Origin: Arthrobacter rhizosphaerae
GTDB lineage: Bacteria; Actinomycetota; Actinomycetes; Actinomycetales; Micrococcaceae
Direction: 5' to 3'
Length of the DNA stretch: 64,000 nucleotides
Assembly: GCF_023062595.1 (NCBI RefSeq)
Contig: NZ_JALLAN010000006.1
Span: forward strand, 62,001 to 126,000
In this document: positions 7,186-16,535 of the stretch, piece by piece
Numbering within the stretch: position 1 is the stretch's first letter
How the letters are laid out: every line of letters begins with the position of its first letter
The notes under the pieces: generated by a model
The model's database searches: none
Told to the model about the DNA's origin: nothing
The model's input: only the letters and a program-made list of their open reading frames with translations
Position numbers and translations under genes: made by a program

Positions 7186-9054
7186 TCAGCTTGCGAACGC
7201 AGCCAGCGGATTCTTCAGACGCCCCGCCATCTGGAGCCCGCCTGAAGGATCAGAGATGTCGAGCATCTGCTGGTTGTTCCGCAGCTGCAGCCGGTTCAGG
7301 CAAGAGAATTCAAAGTCGTCAGCAAAGAGGTCGTGCCTGGAGAACTGATCAGCGAGTTCGGGATGCTGCGCCTGGTAGTCGCGAATGGCCTCGGCCGCGG
7401 TCCGCCAGAATGTCTCCTGGCTGATAAGGGAATCTTCCTCCAAAAGAGCGCTGAGGAACCGGAAGATACAGTCGAAAACGTCAGTGAAGATTGCGAGGAC
7501 CTTCTCGCCGTCGGGGATGTCAGCCTTGACCCGGCTTACTTCCTCAGGCAGTTCCAGCCTCTCCCCCATCACCACGATCTCCTCGGCGATGTCCTTCATG
7601 ATGGCGCGGACCGGCACCCCGTTCTCGAGCACCAGAATGACGTTTTCGCCGTGCGGCATGAATGCGAGTTCGTAGCGGAAGAGGCAGTGCACCAGGGGGA
7701 TGAGATATGCCTCGAAGTAGCGGCGCAGCCAGTCAGAAGGGGCAAGCCCGGACCGTCCGATGAGGGCAGAAACGAAGGGTTTGCCTGAGCTGTCCACATG
7801 CAGCAGTGATGCCATGGTGGTCAATTGCTGGCCGTCCTGGAGCAGCGGAAGCGGACTTTCCCTCCACAGTGCCGACAGCATCTTCCGGTAGGGCGAACCC
7901 TTGGCCGATGCGGCCTCGTAGTAGCCATTGTGGTAGCCCATGGCCGCCACTTCCTTGATCATGGCCAGCCCCCGCGACTGGAGCGCCTCGTCGCCGGTGA
8001 TCAGTTCCTGCAACCAGTCATTGATGGCAGGGGTCGCCTTCATGTAGTAGGGCGAGAGACCCCTCATGAAGCCCATGTTCAGCACGGAGATGGCCGTCTT
8101 GACGTAGCATTTTTCCGGCTCGCTTGTGTTAAAGAAGGTCCTGATGGACTGCTGCGCCTGATAAGCGTCCGCCCCGATCCCGAGGTGCACAATGTGCTGT
8201 TGAGCGATTTCGGCAGCGAAGGTCACGGTCAGTTTGTTTTCCCATTGCCATGGGTGGACCGGCATCAGAAAGTAACTGGCCGGATCAAGGCCTTGGCTTC
8301 GGAGCTCGGCGTCGAAGAAGGCGACGTCGGTGGTGCCCAGTTCCGTCTCAAGGTGTTCGCGGTAGCCCAGCCCTTCGCTGGAAGTGAAGACTGCTTTGCT
8401 TCGGTGAACGGCGATCCAGTCGAGCTGGACAGGCGCTCCGGCTTCAGGCGCAAACGCACGGAAATCCGCAATGCCGAAGCCCAGGCGGCCGTTGTTGGCC
8501 ACGAAGCACGGGTGTCCCTCGGTCATGCTGCGCTCAATGGTCTGGAAGTCGATGCTCGGATTAGCTCCGCCCGTAACCCCAACGGCAAGTTCGGCCGAGG
8601 ACGGCTGCCCCATCCACTGCTTGAAAGCATGGCTGGCGAGCGTGCTGCTGATTTCCTCCAGATATACCGGCAGCATCTCTTCCCGAATGCCCAAGGTGTC
8701 CCGGAATTCGGTGATGAAGGTCAAGGCATCAACGGTGGCCTCAGCGCCGTTCCGCGTGCAGGCGATGGTGCTGGCGTCGATGGACCAGTGCTCCAGTTCC
8801 AACTGCCGAGCCGCGAAAGTGTACTCGGCCAGGCCGTCGTCGCTGACGATGCGGTAGGAGTCCGCCGTTCCCTCGCCTTTTGCAGCCGCACCGGTGGCGG
8901 GGCTGACCTTCTCCGGAGACAGAATCCTCTCATGCGAGAATTCGGCGAGCGCCTTGCGGACCAGATGGCGGTTGGCCTTGGCCCACAGTTCCGGTTTGAG
9001 GTGGGCGGCAGAATGTCCTGCCGCCACCACGGATTCGAGTGCAATGGTGCTCAT
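7186..9054 (-). CDS. desD: desferrioxamine-type NIS siderophore synthetase DesD (IucA/IucC family)
   Basis: ATP-dependent synthetase that joins N-hydroxy-N-succinyl or N-acyl cadaverine units into a hydroxamate siderophore. IucA/IucC hallmarks are visible: EGHPCFVANNGRLGF at 179-193, HPWQWENK at 267-274, and KTAISVLNMGFMRGLSPYYM around 319-338. The C-terminal FhuF-like region holds FRYELAFMPHGEN. The 622-residue length is close to that of Streptomyces DesD. It is the last gene of desABCD; its ATG overlaps the desC stop by four bases, implying translational coupling. Expression should follow the iron box at 12680-12698. I infer that the product is a desferrioxamine from the gene set, not from sequence alone. 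Confidence 0.93.
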   Translation of the reverse strand: MSTIALESVVAAGHSAAHLKPELWAKANRHLVRKALAEFSHERILSPEKVSPATGAAAKGEGTADSYRIVSDDGLAEYTFAARQLELEHWSIDASTIACTRNGAEATVDALTFITEFRDTLGIREEMLPVYLEEISSTLASHAFKQWMGQPSSAELAVGVTGGANPSIDFQTIERSMTEGHPCFVANNGRLGFGIADFRAFAPEAGAPVQLDWIAVHRSKAVFTSSEGLGYREHLETELGTTDVAFFDAELRSQGLDPASYFLMPVHPWQWENKLTVTFAAEIAQQHIVHLGIGADAYQAQQSIRTFFNTSEPEKCYVKTAISVLNMGFMRGLSPYYMKATPAINDWLQELITGDEALQSRGLAMIKEVAAMGYHNGYYEAASAKGSPYRKMLSALWRESPLPLLQDGQQLTTMASLLHVDSSGKPFVSALIGRSGLAPSDWLRRYFEAYLIPLVHCLFRYELAFMPHGENVILVLENGVPVRAIMKDIAEEIVVMGERLELPEEVSRVKADIPDGEKVLAIFTDVFDCIFRFLSALLEEDSLISQETFWRTAAEAIRDYQAQHPELADQFSRHDLFADDFEFSCLNRLQLRNNQQMLDISDPSGGLQMAGRLKNPLAAFAS

Positions 9055-9608
9055 AAGGTGGCTCCCTGGAGGTCGTGTTTGATGAGTTCGCGGGCAACAT
9101 GGAAGTCGGCGCGGGTGCAGAAGCTCAGCAGCGCCTGCTTATCCGGAAGATCCACCACACCCGCCGGCTGAAAGCCCAGCCGTTCATTGAGCGCATGGAT
9201 CTTGGTGTTTCTGGCATCCGGCTCAACAACCACACGCTCGATGCCAGGCTTCTGGAACAGGTGCTCCAGTACTGCCGTCATGACCGCGGCGGTGTAGCCG
9301 GATCTCGGTTGTCCCAGAGGCGGTGCCACCAGGAGGTGCATGCCGATGTCACCTGGCTGCACTGCGTACACGGCCGCAAGGGGTGATGCGTCGGGCTGGT
9401 ATTCCTCCATAAGGAAGGCGGGCTCATCGCCCTCGAGCCCCAGCAGCGCATGGTGATGGCCGCTCGACTGGATTCTGGAGTATTCCTCCACAACGTCGTC
9501 GAGGCTGGCTGTCAGCATTCCCCAGAATGAGGCATAGGGCTTGGTGACCCAGCTGTGGAGCAATGGAGCGTCGTGGACAGCATCGAGGCAACGGAAAGTG
9601 AAACTCAT
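9051..9608 (-). CDS. desC: siderophore N-acyltransferase DesC (GNAT fold)
   Basis: Acyl-CoA-dependent transferase that acylates N-hydroxycadaverine (with succinyl-CoA or acetyl-CoA) before DesD condensation. The protein (185 residues) resembles the IucB/RhbD type: [20 protein letters not shown] at the N-terminus, an aromatic FWGM segment, an acyl-CoA loop [12 protein letters not shown] near residue 100, and [22 protein letters not shown] near 140-160, a standard GNAT C-terminal half. It overlaps desB and desD by four bases each. Acyl specificity cannot be read from the sequence. Confidence 0.92.
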   Translation of the reverse strand: MSFTFRCLDAVHDAPLLHSWVTKPYASFWGMLTASLDDVVEEYSRIQSSGHHHALLGLEGDEPAFLMEEYQPDASPLAAVYAVQPGDIGMHLLVAPPLGQPRSGYTAAVMTAVLEHLFQKPGIERVVVEPDARNTKIHALNERLGFQPAGVVDLPDKQALLSFCTRADFHVARELIKHDLQGATL

Positions 9609-11020
9609 CCCCTGGCCGCCACTGTTTCCTGCAGACCGGCCGCACCCAAACCCGCCGCGCTCCCAACGGCGCCACCCTGGCCTGACACGACCTGCCCCGG
9701 CACTCCGAACTGCTGGAAGGCGATGCTCCTCTCCACCGGGTACACCTCTGTGCCGGTCATCTCCCGCAAAATGCAGGAGTTTCGGTAGGCGGCCATGCCA
9801 AGGTCAGGGGTCACAAACCCGTGCGTGTGGAGTTCCGCGTTCTGCACGAAAATCTCGCCAGGTTCGACGCCGGTGCTGTAGTTCCGGTCCACGGCGAACC
9901 GGCCGCGGGAGTCGCGTTCGATCCGGTCCTGAATGCCGGCAAGGAACCCGGGTTCGCGGTAGCTGTAACCGGTGGCGAGAACAACGGCCTCGGTCTCAAG
10001 CGTGTAGTCCTGGCCCTGTTCCTCATGCCGGAACTCCAGAGTGTGGGATGCGGCGGAGGCGTCCCATGACGCCGCGGTGAGCGCGGAGTGGGTCAGCAGC
10101 TGTGTGTCCACCAGTCCGGAGAGGCTCTTGGTGTAGAGGAGGTCATAGATGGCGTCGATGAGTTCGGAGTTGATGCCCTTGTAAAGGTTCTTCTGGCTCT
10201 TGATCAGCCCGTCCCGTTGCTCCTCCGGAAGCTCGTGGAAATAATCCACGTATTCCGGGGACGTCATCTCCAGCGTGAGCTTGGTGTATTCGAGGGGGAA
10301 GAACCGGCCGGACCGGGTGACCCAGTTCAGCTGGTACCCGTAGACGTCGATCTCCTGCAGCAGCTCATAGTAGATCTCCGCCGCACTCTGCCCGCTGCCA
10401 ACGATGGTGATGCTGGCCTTGGACTGCAGCTCACTCTTCCGCAACAGGTAGTCGGCGTTGTGGAGGACAAGTCCGCCGGCGTCCATCACCCCCGCGCAGG
10501 CCTCCGGTACGTAAGGTGACGTCCCCGTGCCCAGCACCAGCCGCCGTGCCCGGAGCACCTCGGGCCCTTGGGGACCGTTCACCGAGAGTGTGTACACGCC
10601 GTCGTCGTACGTGATCTCCCGGACGTCAGTGCCGAAGCGTACAGACTCGAGCTGCCCGGCAACCCATTGGCAGTACTGGTTGTACTCTGCGCGCAGCGGA
10701 TAGAAGTTTTCCCGGATATAGAAGCGGTAGAGCCGCCCGGTCTGCTTCAGGAAGTTCAGGAAGGAGAACTGCGACGTCGGATCGGCCAACGTCACGAGGT
10801 CAGCCATGAACGGCACCTGGAGGTGGGCGGGCTCAAGCATCATGCCCGGGTGCCAGTCGAACGACTCCCTGCGCTCGAAGAACACCCCGTCGAGTCCTTC
10901 TACAGGATCGCTCAGGGCTGCCAGCCCCAGGTTGAAGGGCCCGACGCCGATCCCCGCGAAATCGTAGACGCGTCCTGTGGGGTTGTTGTGGTTTATGAAT
11001 CCGGGCGTTGACGTGTTCAT
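9605..11020 (-). CDS. desB: cadaverine/lysine N-hydroxylase DesB
   Basis: FAD- and NADPH-dependent N-monooxygenase (IucD/PvdA/SidA class) that hydroxylates the terminal amine of cadaverine. The FAD motif GIGVGPFN is at residues 23-30, followed by [20 protein letters not shown], characteristic of the class, and the NADPH motif [10 protein letters not shown] at 207-216. The C-terminal ATGYSY segment is also conserved. The length of 471 residues is typical. Its start overlaps the stop of desA by four bases. A gene pair desA-desB implies that decarboxylation comes before hydroxylation, as in desferrioxamine synthesis. Confidence 0.95.
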   Translation of the reverse strand: MNTSTPGFINHNNPTGRVYDFAGIGVGPFNLGLAALSDPVEGLDGVFFERRESFDWHPGMMLEPAHLQVPFMADLVTLADPTSQFSFLNFLKQTGRLYRFYIRENFYPLRAEYNQYCQWVAGQLESVRFGTDVREITYDDGVYTLSVNGPQGPEVLRARRLVLGTGTSPYVPEACAGVMDAGGLVLHNADYLLRKSELQSKASITIVGSGQSAAEIYYELLQEIDVYGYQLNWVTRSGRFFPLEYTKLTLEMTSPEYVDYFHELPEEQRDGLIKSQKNLYKGINSELIDAIYDLLYTKSLSGLVDTQLLTHSALTAASWDASAASHTLEFRHEEQGQDYTLETEAVVLATGYSYREPGFLAGIQDRIERDSRGRFAVDRNYSTGVEPGEIFVQNAELHTHGFVTPDLGMAAYRNSCILREMTGTEVYPVERSIAFQQFGVPGQVVSGQGGAVGSAAGLGAAGLQETVAARG

Positions 11021-12642
11021 GCGCGCACTCCTGCCGCAGAAGCATTCGAATTGGCAGCGAGCACATCGGGCAGCAGGGTTTCGCCGGTGGTCCGGATGAG
11101 GGTGATGATCTCGACGATGTCCTCAAGAGTGGCCTCGGCGTTGAGGAGCGTGAACTTCAGGTAGTGCCTGCCGGCCACCGTTGTACCAGCCACAACAGCC
11201 TTGCCCGATGCGAATACCGCTGAACGGATGGCCGGGTTGAGGACGTCGGCCGCATCTTCCTGGAGGCGCGGACCATCGGCAAGGAGCGGCCGGTAGCGGA
11301 ATACAAGGGTACTGAGCTGCGGCTTCGCGGCCAGTTCAAAGTCCTGGTCCTCCGCCAGCACCTCCCCCACCCGGGCGGCAAGATCGATCGCCTCATCGAA
11401 GAGCGCACCAACAGCATCCGCGCCCATGATCCGCAGGGTGAGCCACAGCTTGAGGGCATCGAACCGCCGGGTGGTTTGGATGCTCTTATCAACCTGGTTG
11501 GGAATTTCGGCGCGTGCGGCGCTTTCCGGGTTGAGGTAATCAGCGTAGTAGGTCACGTGGCCCAGCATGGACGACTCACGAAGCAGGAGCGCGCTTGAAC
11601 TCACCGGCTGGAAGAACGTTTTGTGGAAGTCGACGGTGACCGAATCGGCAAGGCCGGTTCCCTCCAGAAGGTGGCGGTAAGCGCCCGAAACCATCAGTCC
11701 GCCACCGTAGGCAGCGTCAATGTGGAACCAGGCTCCGTAGGCCCGGGCCAGCGCCGCGAGGTCAGCCAAGGGGTCCACAGCGCCAAAATCAGTGGTCCCG
11801 GCAGTGGCCACAACAGCCATGGGGACCAGTCCGGCGTCGTTTGCTTCCGCCAAAGCCGAGGCCAGAGCCGTGGGATCCATGCGGTGCTCGGAATCGCAGG
11901 GAACGGACACGACGGCGTCGTACCCGAGGCCCAGCATCGAAGCTGACTTCCGGATGCTGAAGTGGCTGTCCGCCGACGTGAAAATGCGCATCTTGTCGAG
12001 CAAGGCGGGAAGGCGCGGGCCTGTGGTTCCGTCGCCCCCGGCGTTCCTGCGAAGCTCTGCTGCTGCATGGTTGCGGGCGATCAGAAGAGCCTGGAAGTTT
12101 GACTGGCTGCCTCCGGAGGTGAAGATTCCGTCCGCTGCAGGTCCCAGCTGCAATCGTTCGGCGGCCCAATCGATGAGACGGCGTTCAATCATGGTGGCCC
12201 CTGCACTTTGGTCCCACGTATCCATGGAGGAATTCACAGCAGACAGAATGGCTTCGCCTACCAGCGCCGGAATCACGACGGGGCAATTCAGGTGGGCGGC
12301 GTACTTGGCGTCATGGAAGTAGATGGCGTCCCTCAGGTAGAGCGCCTCCAACTCCTCAAGGGCAGCAGCCGTATCCGGGAGAGGCTGTTCCAGGTTTACG
12401 CCGTCCACCCTCAGCTTCAACTCGCCGGGCTGGACGCCGGTGAAGGGCCGGGTAGTGCGGTCCAGCTTGGTGGCGACGGCATTAACACCCTGCAGGACCT
12501 GGGCCACATACCGGGGCGAATTGCGGGCGTTGAAGAGCTGATTTGTGGCTGAAAGCGCCAGCTCGACGCGGGAACCAAAGTCCTGAGCGGGCTTGGCCGG
12601 AACGTCGGCGGGCATTTCATCCAGAGGGGACGGCAACGTCAC
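11017..12642 (-). CDS. desA: PLP-dependent lysine decarboxylase DesA
   Basis: First enzyme of the desferrioxamine pathway: it converts L-lysine to cadaverine. It belongs to the group II (aromatic-L-amino-acid/DABA-like) PLP decarboxylases. [12 protein letters not shown] (about 176-187) and HIDAAYGGG are cofactor-contacting segments, and K341 in [10 protein letters not shown] is the Schiff-base lysine. The 541-residue length matches homologues. The start is GTG 12642, with AAGGAAG seven bases upstream. The promoter, about 50-70 bases upstream, is overlapped by an iron box. Lysine specificity is inferred from operon membership with desB, desC and desD. Confidence 0.94.
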   Translation of the reverse strand: MTLPSPLDEMPADVPAKPAQDFGSRVELALSATNQLFNARNSPRYVAQVLQGVNAVATKLDRTTRPFTGVQPGELKLRVDGVNLEQPLPDTAAALEELEALYLRDAIYFHDAKYAAHLNCPVVIPALVGEAILSAVNSSMDTWDQSAGATMIERRLIDWAAERLQLGPAADGIFTSGGSQSNFQALLIARNHAAAELRRNAGGDGTTGPRLPALLDKMRIFTSADSHFSIRKSASMLGLGYDAVVSVPCDSEHRMDPTALASALAEANDAGLVPMAVVATAGTTDFGAVDPLADLAALARAYGAWFHIDAAYGGGLMVSGAYRHLLEGTGLADSVTVDFHKTFFQPVSSSALLLRESSMLGHVTYYADYLNPESAARAEIPNQVDKSIQTTRRFDALKLWLTLRIMGADAVGALFDEAIDLAARVGEVLAEDQDFELAAKPQLSTLVFRYRPLLADGPRLQEDAADVLNPAIRSAVFASGKAVVAGTTVAGRHYLKFTLLNAEATLEDIVEIITLIRTTGETLLPDVLAANSNASAAGVRA

Positions 12643-12679
12643 AGTGGTCTTCCTTTGATCGCATTGTTGGGTGGCAGGG

Positions 12680-12698
12680 CAAGGTAAGCCTTACTTAG
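12680..12698. promoter_or_regulatory. DtxR/IdeR-type iron box upstream of desA
   Basis: CAAGGTAAGCCTTACTTAG matches the 19-base DtxR/IdeR consensus TTAGGTTAGCCTAACCTAA at 13 of 19 positions, with both half-sites preserved. It overlaps the predicted -10 element of the desA promoter, so an iron-loaded repressor would block RNA polymerase. Confidence 0.75.
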
Positions 12699-12715
12699 GT
12701 TCCCCTTTACGTCAA
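12688..12715 (-). promoter_or_regulatory. predicted desA promoter
   Basis: On the minus strand, TTGACG (12715-12710) and TAAGGC (12693-12688) are separated by 16 bases. The -10 is imperfect, but its overlap with the iron box fits an iron-repressed promoter. The leader to the GTG start would be about 40 bases. Confidence 0.5.
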
Positions 12716-12898
12716 ACTCATGTGATGTAATTCATTTCACACCGAGGAGTCAGGAGACATCAGCGGTCATTGACTTTTCTGCCGGGCGGATTCAGGGCAG
12801 AATTCCTCCTTCGGCAGCGTCAGCGGCCTGGAGTATGAGTGTGAGACCTGCAACATCACACCCACAAAGGCGGGCCGAGAGGTTAGGGTTATTGACTG

Positions 12899-13516
12899 AT
12901 GACGGAGGGAAACCGCTTGTTGATTGTGCTGACAGGAATTGACGGCTCAGGAAAGACCACCGCCGCCCAAGCCCTGGCTCGGGATCGAGGAGCGCTGCTG
13001 CTGAGCAATTACGCCGGCCGGCGCCGGATGTCGTTGCTCGCCAACAGATTTGGGCTCCGCTTCCAGCCACGCCTGGCTGACGCCGTTGAAACCACCATCC
13101 GCACGTTCAATGTGTTGGTCTCCCATGCACGCGCCCACAACCACCCTGGCCTGGTTGTCATGGACCGCCATCTTTATTGCCAGCTTGCGTTACGCCAGGC
13201 AAAAAGCCTTCCCCGCGGCCGTTTCCTGCCCCGCCTCCTGCGCATGCTGCCGAAGCCGGACATGGTGGTCCATCTTGTTGTTGAACCGGAACAGGCACTC
13301 CAAAGAGTCATGGCGCGCGGCACCGATATGGAATCGCTCGAGGAGCTGAGCGACCTTGACGCCGCCTACCGGTCAATCCCCGAATGCAAGGATTTTCTGA
13401 AAATCGATGCCGGCGGGACCCCTGACGAGGTGCTGGCCGCGCTGTCACAGCTGCTCAAGGCACACACAGCGGGTCGGCCTCTCCTTACGGCAAGCCCGGG
13501 CTTCCTGCCCCGCTAG
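12899..13516 (+). CDS. P-loop nucleoside/nucleotide kinase, thymidylate-kinase-like
   Basis: Cytosolic P-loop phosphotransferase related to dTMP kinases. The Walker A motif GIDGSGKTT is at residues 13-21, VVMDRHLY is the DRx-type nucleotide-binding motif near residue 82, and VHLVVEPEQALQRVMARG resembles the strand and lid helix of thymidylate kinases. At 205 residues it has normal length, but it departs from canonical Tmk elsewhere, so it may act on another substrate. Two starts are possible: ATG 12899, with TAGGGT at 12884-12889 as a -10 for a leaderless message, or TTG 12917, with GGAGGG at 12904-12909 exactly seven bases upstream. Its stop shares the CTAG palindrome with the convergent ATPase gene. 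Confidence 0.8.
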   Translation: MTEGNRLLIVLTGIDGSGKTTAAQALARDRGALLLSNYAGRRRMSLLANRFGLRFQPRLADAVETTIRTFNVLVSHARAHNHPGLVVMDRHLYCQLALRQAKSLPRGRFLPRLLRMLPKPDMVVHLVVEPEQALQRVMARGTDMESLEELSDLDAAYRSIPECKDFLKIDAGGTPDEVLAALSQLLKAHTAGRPLLTASPGFLPR

Positions 13517-13962
13517 CTTCCTGCCGTGTCCTGGGACGCATTCCGCTTGCACATCAGCGTCCACTTATTGCCGGAAACCAGCTTGGCGTAGGAGAACTCA
13601 TCGAGGGCAACTTTGGCCAGCGCGAGCCCCCTGCCTGTGGAGGAGATGTTGTCGAGGGAGGATAGATCTTCCTGAAGCGGCGCTGCGGAAAGATCTATCC
13701 CTGCGGGTTTTGCATTGTCATGGAACTCGGCATAGAGGCGCTCAGGCGAGCACTCCAGTTCCAACCGGAACCGTATGGGATCCGAGGAGGCCGGCTTGGA
13801 GTGCTCGATGATATTGGAAGCCACTTCAATGAGCGCCGTTTCAAAACGGATGCGTTCCATCAGATCTATTCCGGCCTCACTCTCCCACACCTCATCCAGC
13901 AGGTCGTGGACCAGTTCCAGGCTCTCCGGGACGCCGTCGGCACGAAGGCTGAACCGGCTCAT
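13513..13962 (-). CDS. RsbW/SpoIIAB-like ATP-binding regulator (HATPase)
   Basis: GHKL-fold ATP-binding protein of the anti-sigma-factor or serine-kinase type, which in partner switching phosphorylates a STAS protein. The N-box ETALIEVASNIIEH is at residues 41-54 with E46 and N50; the G1-like FHDNAKP follows near 81; the lid region ends in SSTGRGLALAK near 107-117. At 149 residues the length is typical. Its ATG overlaps the stop of the STAS gene by one base (TGATG), so they are coupled. No sigma factor or PP2C phosphatase gene is in the window. I infer that it partners the adjacent STAS protein and, through operon structure, serves the glycosyltransferase. Confidence 0.87.
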   Translation of the reverse strand: MSRFSLRADGVPESLELVHDLLDEVWESEAGIDLMERIRFETALIEVASNIIEHSKPASSDPIRFRLELECSPERLYAEFHDNAKPAGIDLSAAPLQEDLSSLDNISSTGRGLALAKVALDEFSYAKLVSGNKWTLMCKRNASQDTAGS

Positions 13963-14291
13963 CAATAGGCCTCTTCCACGGACGCGACCGGCTGAAGGAC
14001 CCTGTTGAGGTTGGTCATCTCCAGAACAGCAGTGATCTGGGGGGTGGGATTGGCCAGCCTCAGGTCACCCCCTGCCTGCCTTGATTTCTTCAGGCCGGTA
14101 ATGAGTGCGCCAAGGCCTGAAGAATCGATGAAGTCAGTGCCGGCAAGATCCACCACCAACCGGACCGTGCCGCCGTTGATCAACGCCTCGATATTCGCCC
14201 CAAGATGCGGCGCAGAGACCATGTTGAGCCGCCCAATGGGCCGGATAACGCCAACACCGTTGGCCAGTGTGTCATTGATGAACTCGATCAT
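13962..14291 (-). CDS. STAS-domain anti-sigma-factor antagonist
   Basis: Small STAS protein (109 residues) of the SpoIIAA/RsbV type. DFIDSSGLGAL at 53-63 carries the conserved serine pair S57/S58, one of which is the expected phosphorylation site. The start at ATG 14291 is chosen because it overlaps the glycosyltransferase stop (ATGA) and an AAGAAAGAGG stretch precedes it; longer upstream readings add an unlikely Arg/Gln-rich leader. It is sandwiched between a processive glycosyltransferase and the HATPase, both overlapping. It probably switches the HATPase between partners; what output this controls is unknown. Confidence 0.9.
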   Translation of the reverse strand: MIEFINDTLANGVGVIRPIGRLNMVSAPHLGANIEALINGGTVRLVVDLAGTDFIDSSGLGALITGLKKSRQAGGDLRLANPTPQITAVLEMTNLNRVLQPVASVEEAY

Positions 14292-16294
14292 GGGCGTACC
14301 TCTTTCTTCTTGTGTCCTGCAGGCCTTTCGCTGCCGGCCTTCTTGCTGTTCCCAGCCAACCACGCCTCATAGCCCGGGTAACGCACCGCCTCGATCACCA
14401 CGCTGAGAATCAGAAGGTCAAAGGCCACCCAGAGGCAATTGACCAGAGTCCCCACGGTGTCTGCCTCGCCAGCCAACATCCGCACAATTCCCACCAACAC
14501 GGCCAGAACCAGCACGGCCATGGCGATGAGCTGCGGTTTGATCAGATGCCAGGGCAAGGTGGTCCGCTTCTGCAGGGTCTTCGGTGTCACCCGGAAATCC
14601 AGGTCCCGGCCAAGGAAGACGTTCCCGAACGCCGATGTCACAGACTTGATCCAGGTGGGGAACATGGCAAGGGAGTACTGCTGCCCCCGCCACGTCTTGA
14701 TACCCCTGCCCACCACGTGGAACAGCAATTGGTTGACGATCAGGAAAGGCAGCAGCCGTACGAAGAACTCGCTGCTGAGGGCCTGCACGGGAAGGATGCC
14801 GAGGGTCAGGAAGATGACCGGGGAAGCCAGGTAGATCACGGCCGCGAATCCGGACAAGTAGGTCCACATCGTGCCCAGGTACATGATCCGTTGAGTGGGG
14901 CTCAGGCCCTTTTGCAGCAGTGGGTTTTCACGGAACATGACCTGCGCTGTTCCCTGGGCCCAGCGAAGCCTCTGCGTCAGCATGGAATCGAGGTCCTCTG
15001 GCGCCAGTCCATCGGCGAGCTTCTCGTGGTGGTAAGCGGATTGCCAGCCGAGGGCGTGGAGCCGCATGCACGTAGCCATATCCTCGGTCACGGAAATGGT
15101 TGCAATGGGCATCAGAGCCTGGGCCTCACCGTCCTTTTCGGCATTGACAGAGTCAATGAGCACGCGGACAGTTTCAATCGCACCGAGCGGGGACCAGTCG
15201 CGTTGGGAGAAGCGGTCCAGCGCCGCGTTATCCACGACGGCGAGGGAACCGTCTGTGTGCACTGTCCGGGCCAGTCCCTCAATCGAACTGAGTTCGGCAT
15301 TGAGGGCCGCAAAATCATGGGCCACCAGTTCACGCGCGAGCGCGTCCACGCGGCGCTGGAAGCGGTACGTTACGTCGGCGATGCCCTGTCCCTCCCGCAG
15401 TTCCCGCTTCACGCCCTGCAAATCGACCGCCACGGTGGTGAGCGCTGCCGCGAGCCGTTCCTGGCCGGGGCCAAGCTCCCGCCGCGCTTTGGCCACCACC
15501 TTGCCTGCTGTTTTGAGTGCCTTGTTGAGTGAGAGTTCAACTTCGGAAACGTATCTCATCACGCCCAGCTGCATGAGGGCTTCCCTGCGGATGATGGCAT
15601 TGGAGCCGCAGAAGAACGCGGCATTCCAGCCGTCTTTGCCTTGCTGGATGGGTCCGTAGAAGAGCGGAGCCTGGCTGCCGAGCGGATCATGGGGAGGTAC
15701 GTTGGTGAATACCTGGGGTGTTTGCACCAGAGCCATGCGGGGGTCGTTGAAATAGCCCAGCGTGTGGTGGAGGATCCTCGGATCGGGAATCTGGTCTGCA
15801 TCCAAAATGAGCATGAACTCGCCGTCGGTAGACAACAGAGCATTGTTGAGGTTGCCCGCTTTCGCATGGCGTGGACGGTTGGCCCAGTCCTCTGACCGGG
15901 TAATCCAACCGATCCCTTCGGCAGCGGCCATCCTCCGCAGCTCCGGGCGGTTTCCGTCGTCGAGAATCCACGTCTTGTGCGGATAATCGATCTGCTTGGC
16001 AGCCCTGGCAGTGGTCATGACGAGGTACAGCGGCTCGTTGTACGTGGTGATGAAAACATCCACTGTCAGCCCGTCAGGCGGTGGAGCCGGCTTGTCCCGT
16101 TCGCGGAACTTCCACATCGTCAGGCCAAACAGCAGGGAATCCAGCAGGGAGTACGTTTCGGCCATGACAAGGGGGACCGCAATCCACCAGGCCTCCCAGT
16201 TGAGGGAATCCATCCAGCGCCAAAGGATGTAGTTCACCCCGAGAATGGCTGTCGAAAGGACCACCATCCGTATGGCGAACAGGCGGAGATTCAC
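14288..16294 (-). CDS. membrane family 2 glycosyltransferase, cellulose-synthase-like, with large internal insert
   Basis: Processive inner-membrane glycosyltransferase related to BcsA and hyaluronan-type synthases, using a nucleotide sugar and probably exporting a polysaccharide. Two N-terminal helices precede the GT-A domain; ILDDGNRPE, DADQIP (D165/D167), the acceptor-site FFCGSN (C229), TED (D405) and QRLRW (Q441/R444/W445) are present in order, followed by several membrane helices. Between FFCGSN and TED there are about 175 residues where BcsA has about 25; the extra stretch is Ala/Arg/Glu/Leu-rich and coiled-coil-like. No PilZ domain is seen. I choose GTG 16294 since CAGGAG lies six bases upstream. 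Its stop overlaps the STAS start by four bases. The product polymer is unknown. Confidence 0.88.
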   Translation of the reverse strand: MNLRLFAIRMVVLSTAILGVNYILWRWMDSLNWEAWWIAVPLVMAETYSLLDSLLFGLTMWKFRERDKPAPPPDGLTVDVFITTYNEPLYLVMTTARAAKQIDYPHKTWILDDGNRPELRRMAAAEGIGWITRSEDWANRPRHAKAGNLNNALLSTDGEFMLILDADQIPDPRILHHTLGYFNDPRMALVQTPQVFTNVPPHDPLGSQAPLFYGPIQQGKDGWNAAFFCGSNAIIRREALMQLGVMRYVSEVELSLNKALKTAGKVVAKARRELGPGQERLAAALTTVAVDLQGVKRELREGQGIADVTYRFQRRVDALARELVAHDFAALNAELSSIEGLARTVHTDGSLAVVDNAALDRFSQRDWSPLGAIETVRVLIDSVNAEKDGEAQALMPIATISVTEDMATCMRLHALGWQSAYHHEKLADGLAPEDLDSMLTQRLRWAQGTAQVMFRENPLLQKGLSPTQRIMYLGTMWTYLSGFAAVIYLASPVIFLTLGILPVQALSSEFFVRLLPFLIVNQLLFHVVGRGIKTWRGQQYSLAMFPTWIKSVTSAFGNVFLGRDLDFRVTPKTLQKRTTLPWHLIKPQLIAMAVLVLAVLVGIVRMLAGEADTVGTLVNCLWVAFDLLILSVVIEAVRYPGYEAWLAGNSKKAGSERPAGHKKKEVRP

Positions 16295-16535
16295 GCCATT
16301 CTCCTGACCGCCACAGCCGGCGGGAGCCCCCACTGCCGGCCGGTGGTGTCCTCAATCTTCTGGCTCTTCACGGCCAGGCCCCCCTGCATTGGTCCCTTCC
16401 CAGGCTGCTTTCCGAAGGCTCGGTTCCTGGCTGAGACCGTGGAACCGTACCGGCAATCCGGGTGAGACCACCCTATCTGTCACAGCGTCAGAATGGGGAG
16501 AGCCATCCGGTTTCGGGCAGGATCTCCGTCCCCGC

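Noticed and set aside
7825..9171. 448-codon plus-strand frame opposite desD
   Set aside because: It is the antisense of a well-conserved IucA/IucC gene and its product matches no family pattern I know.
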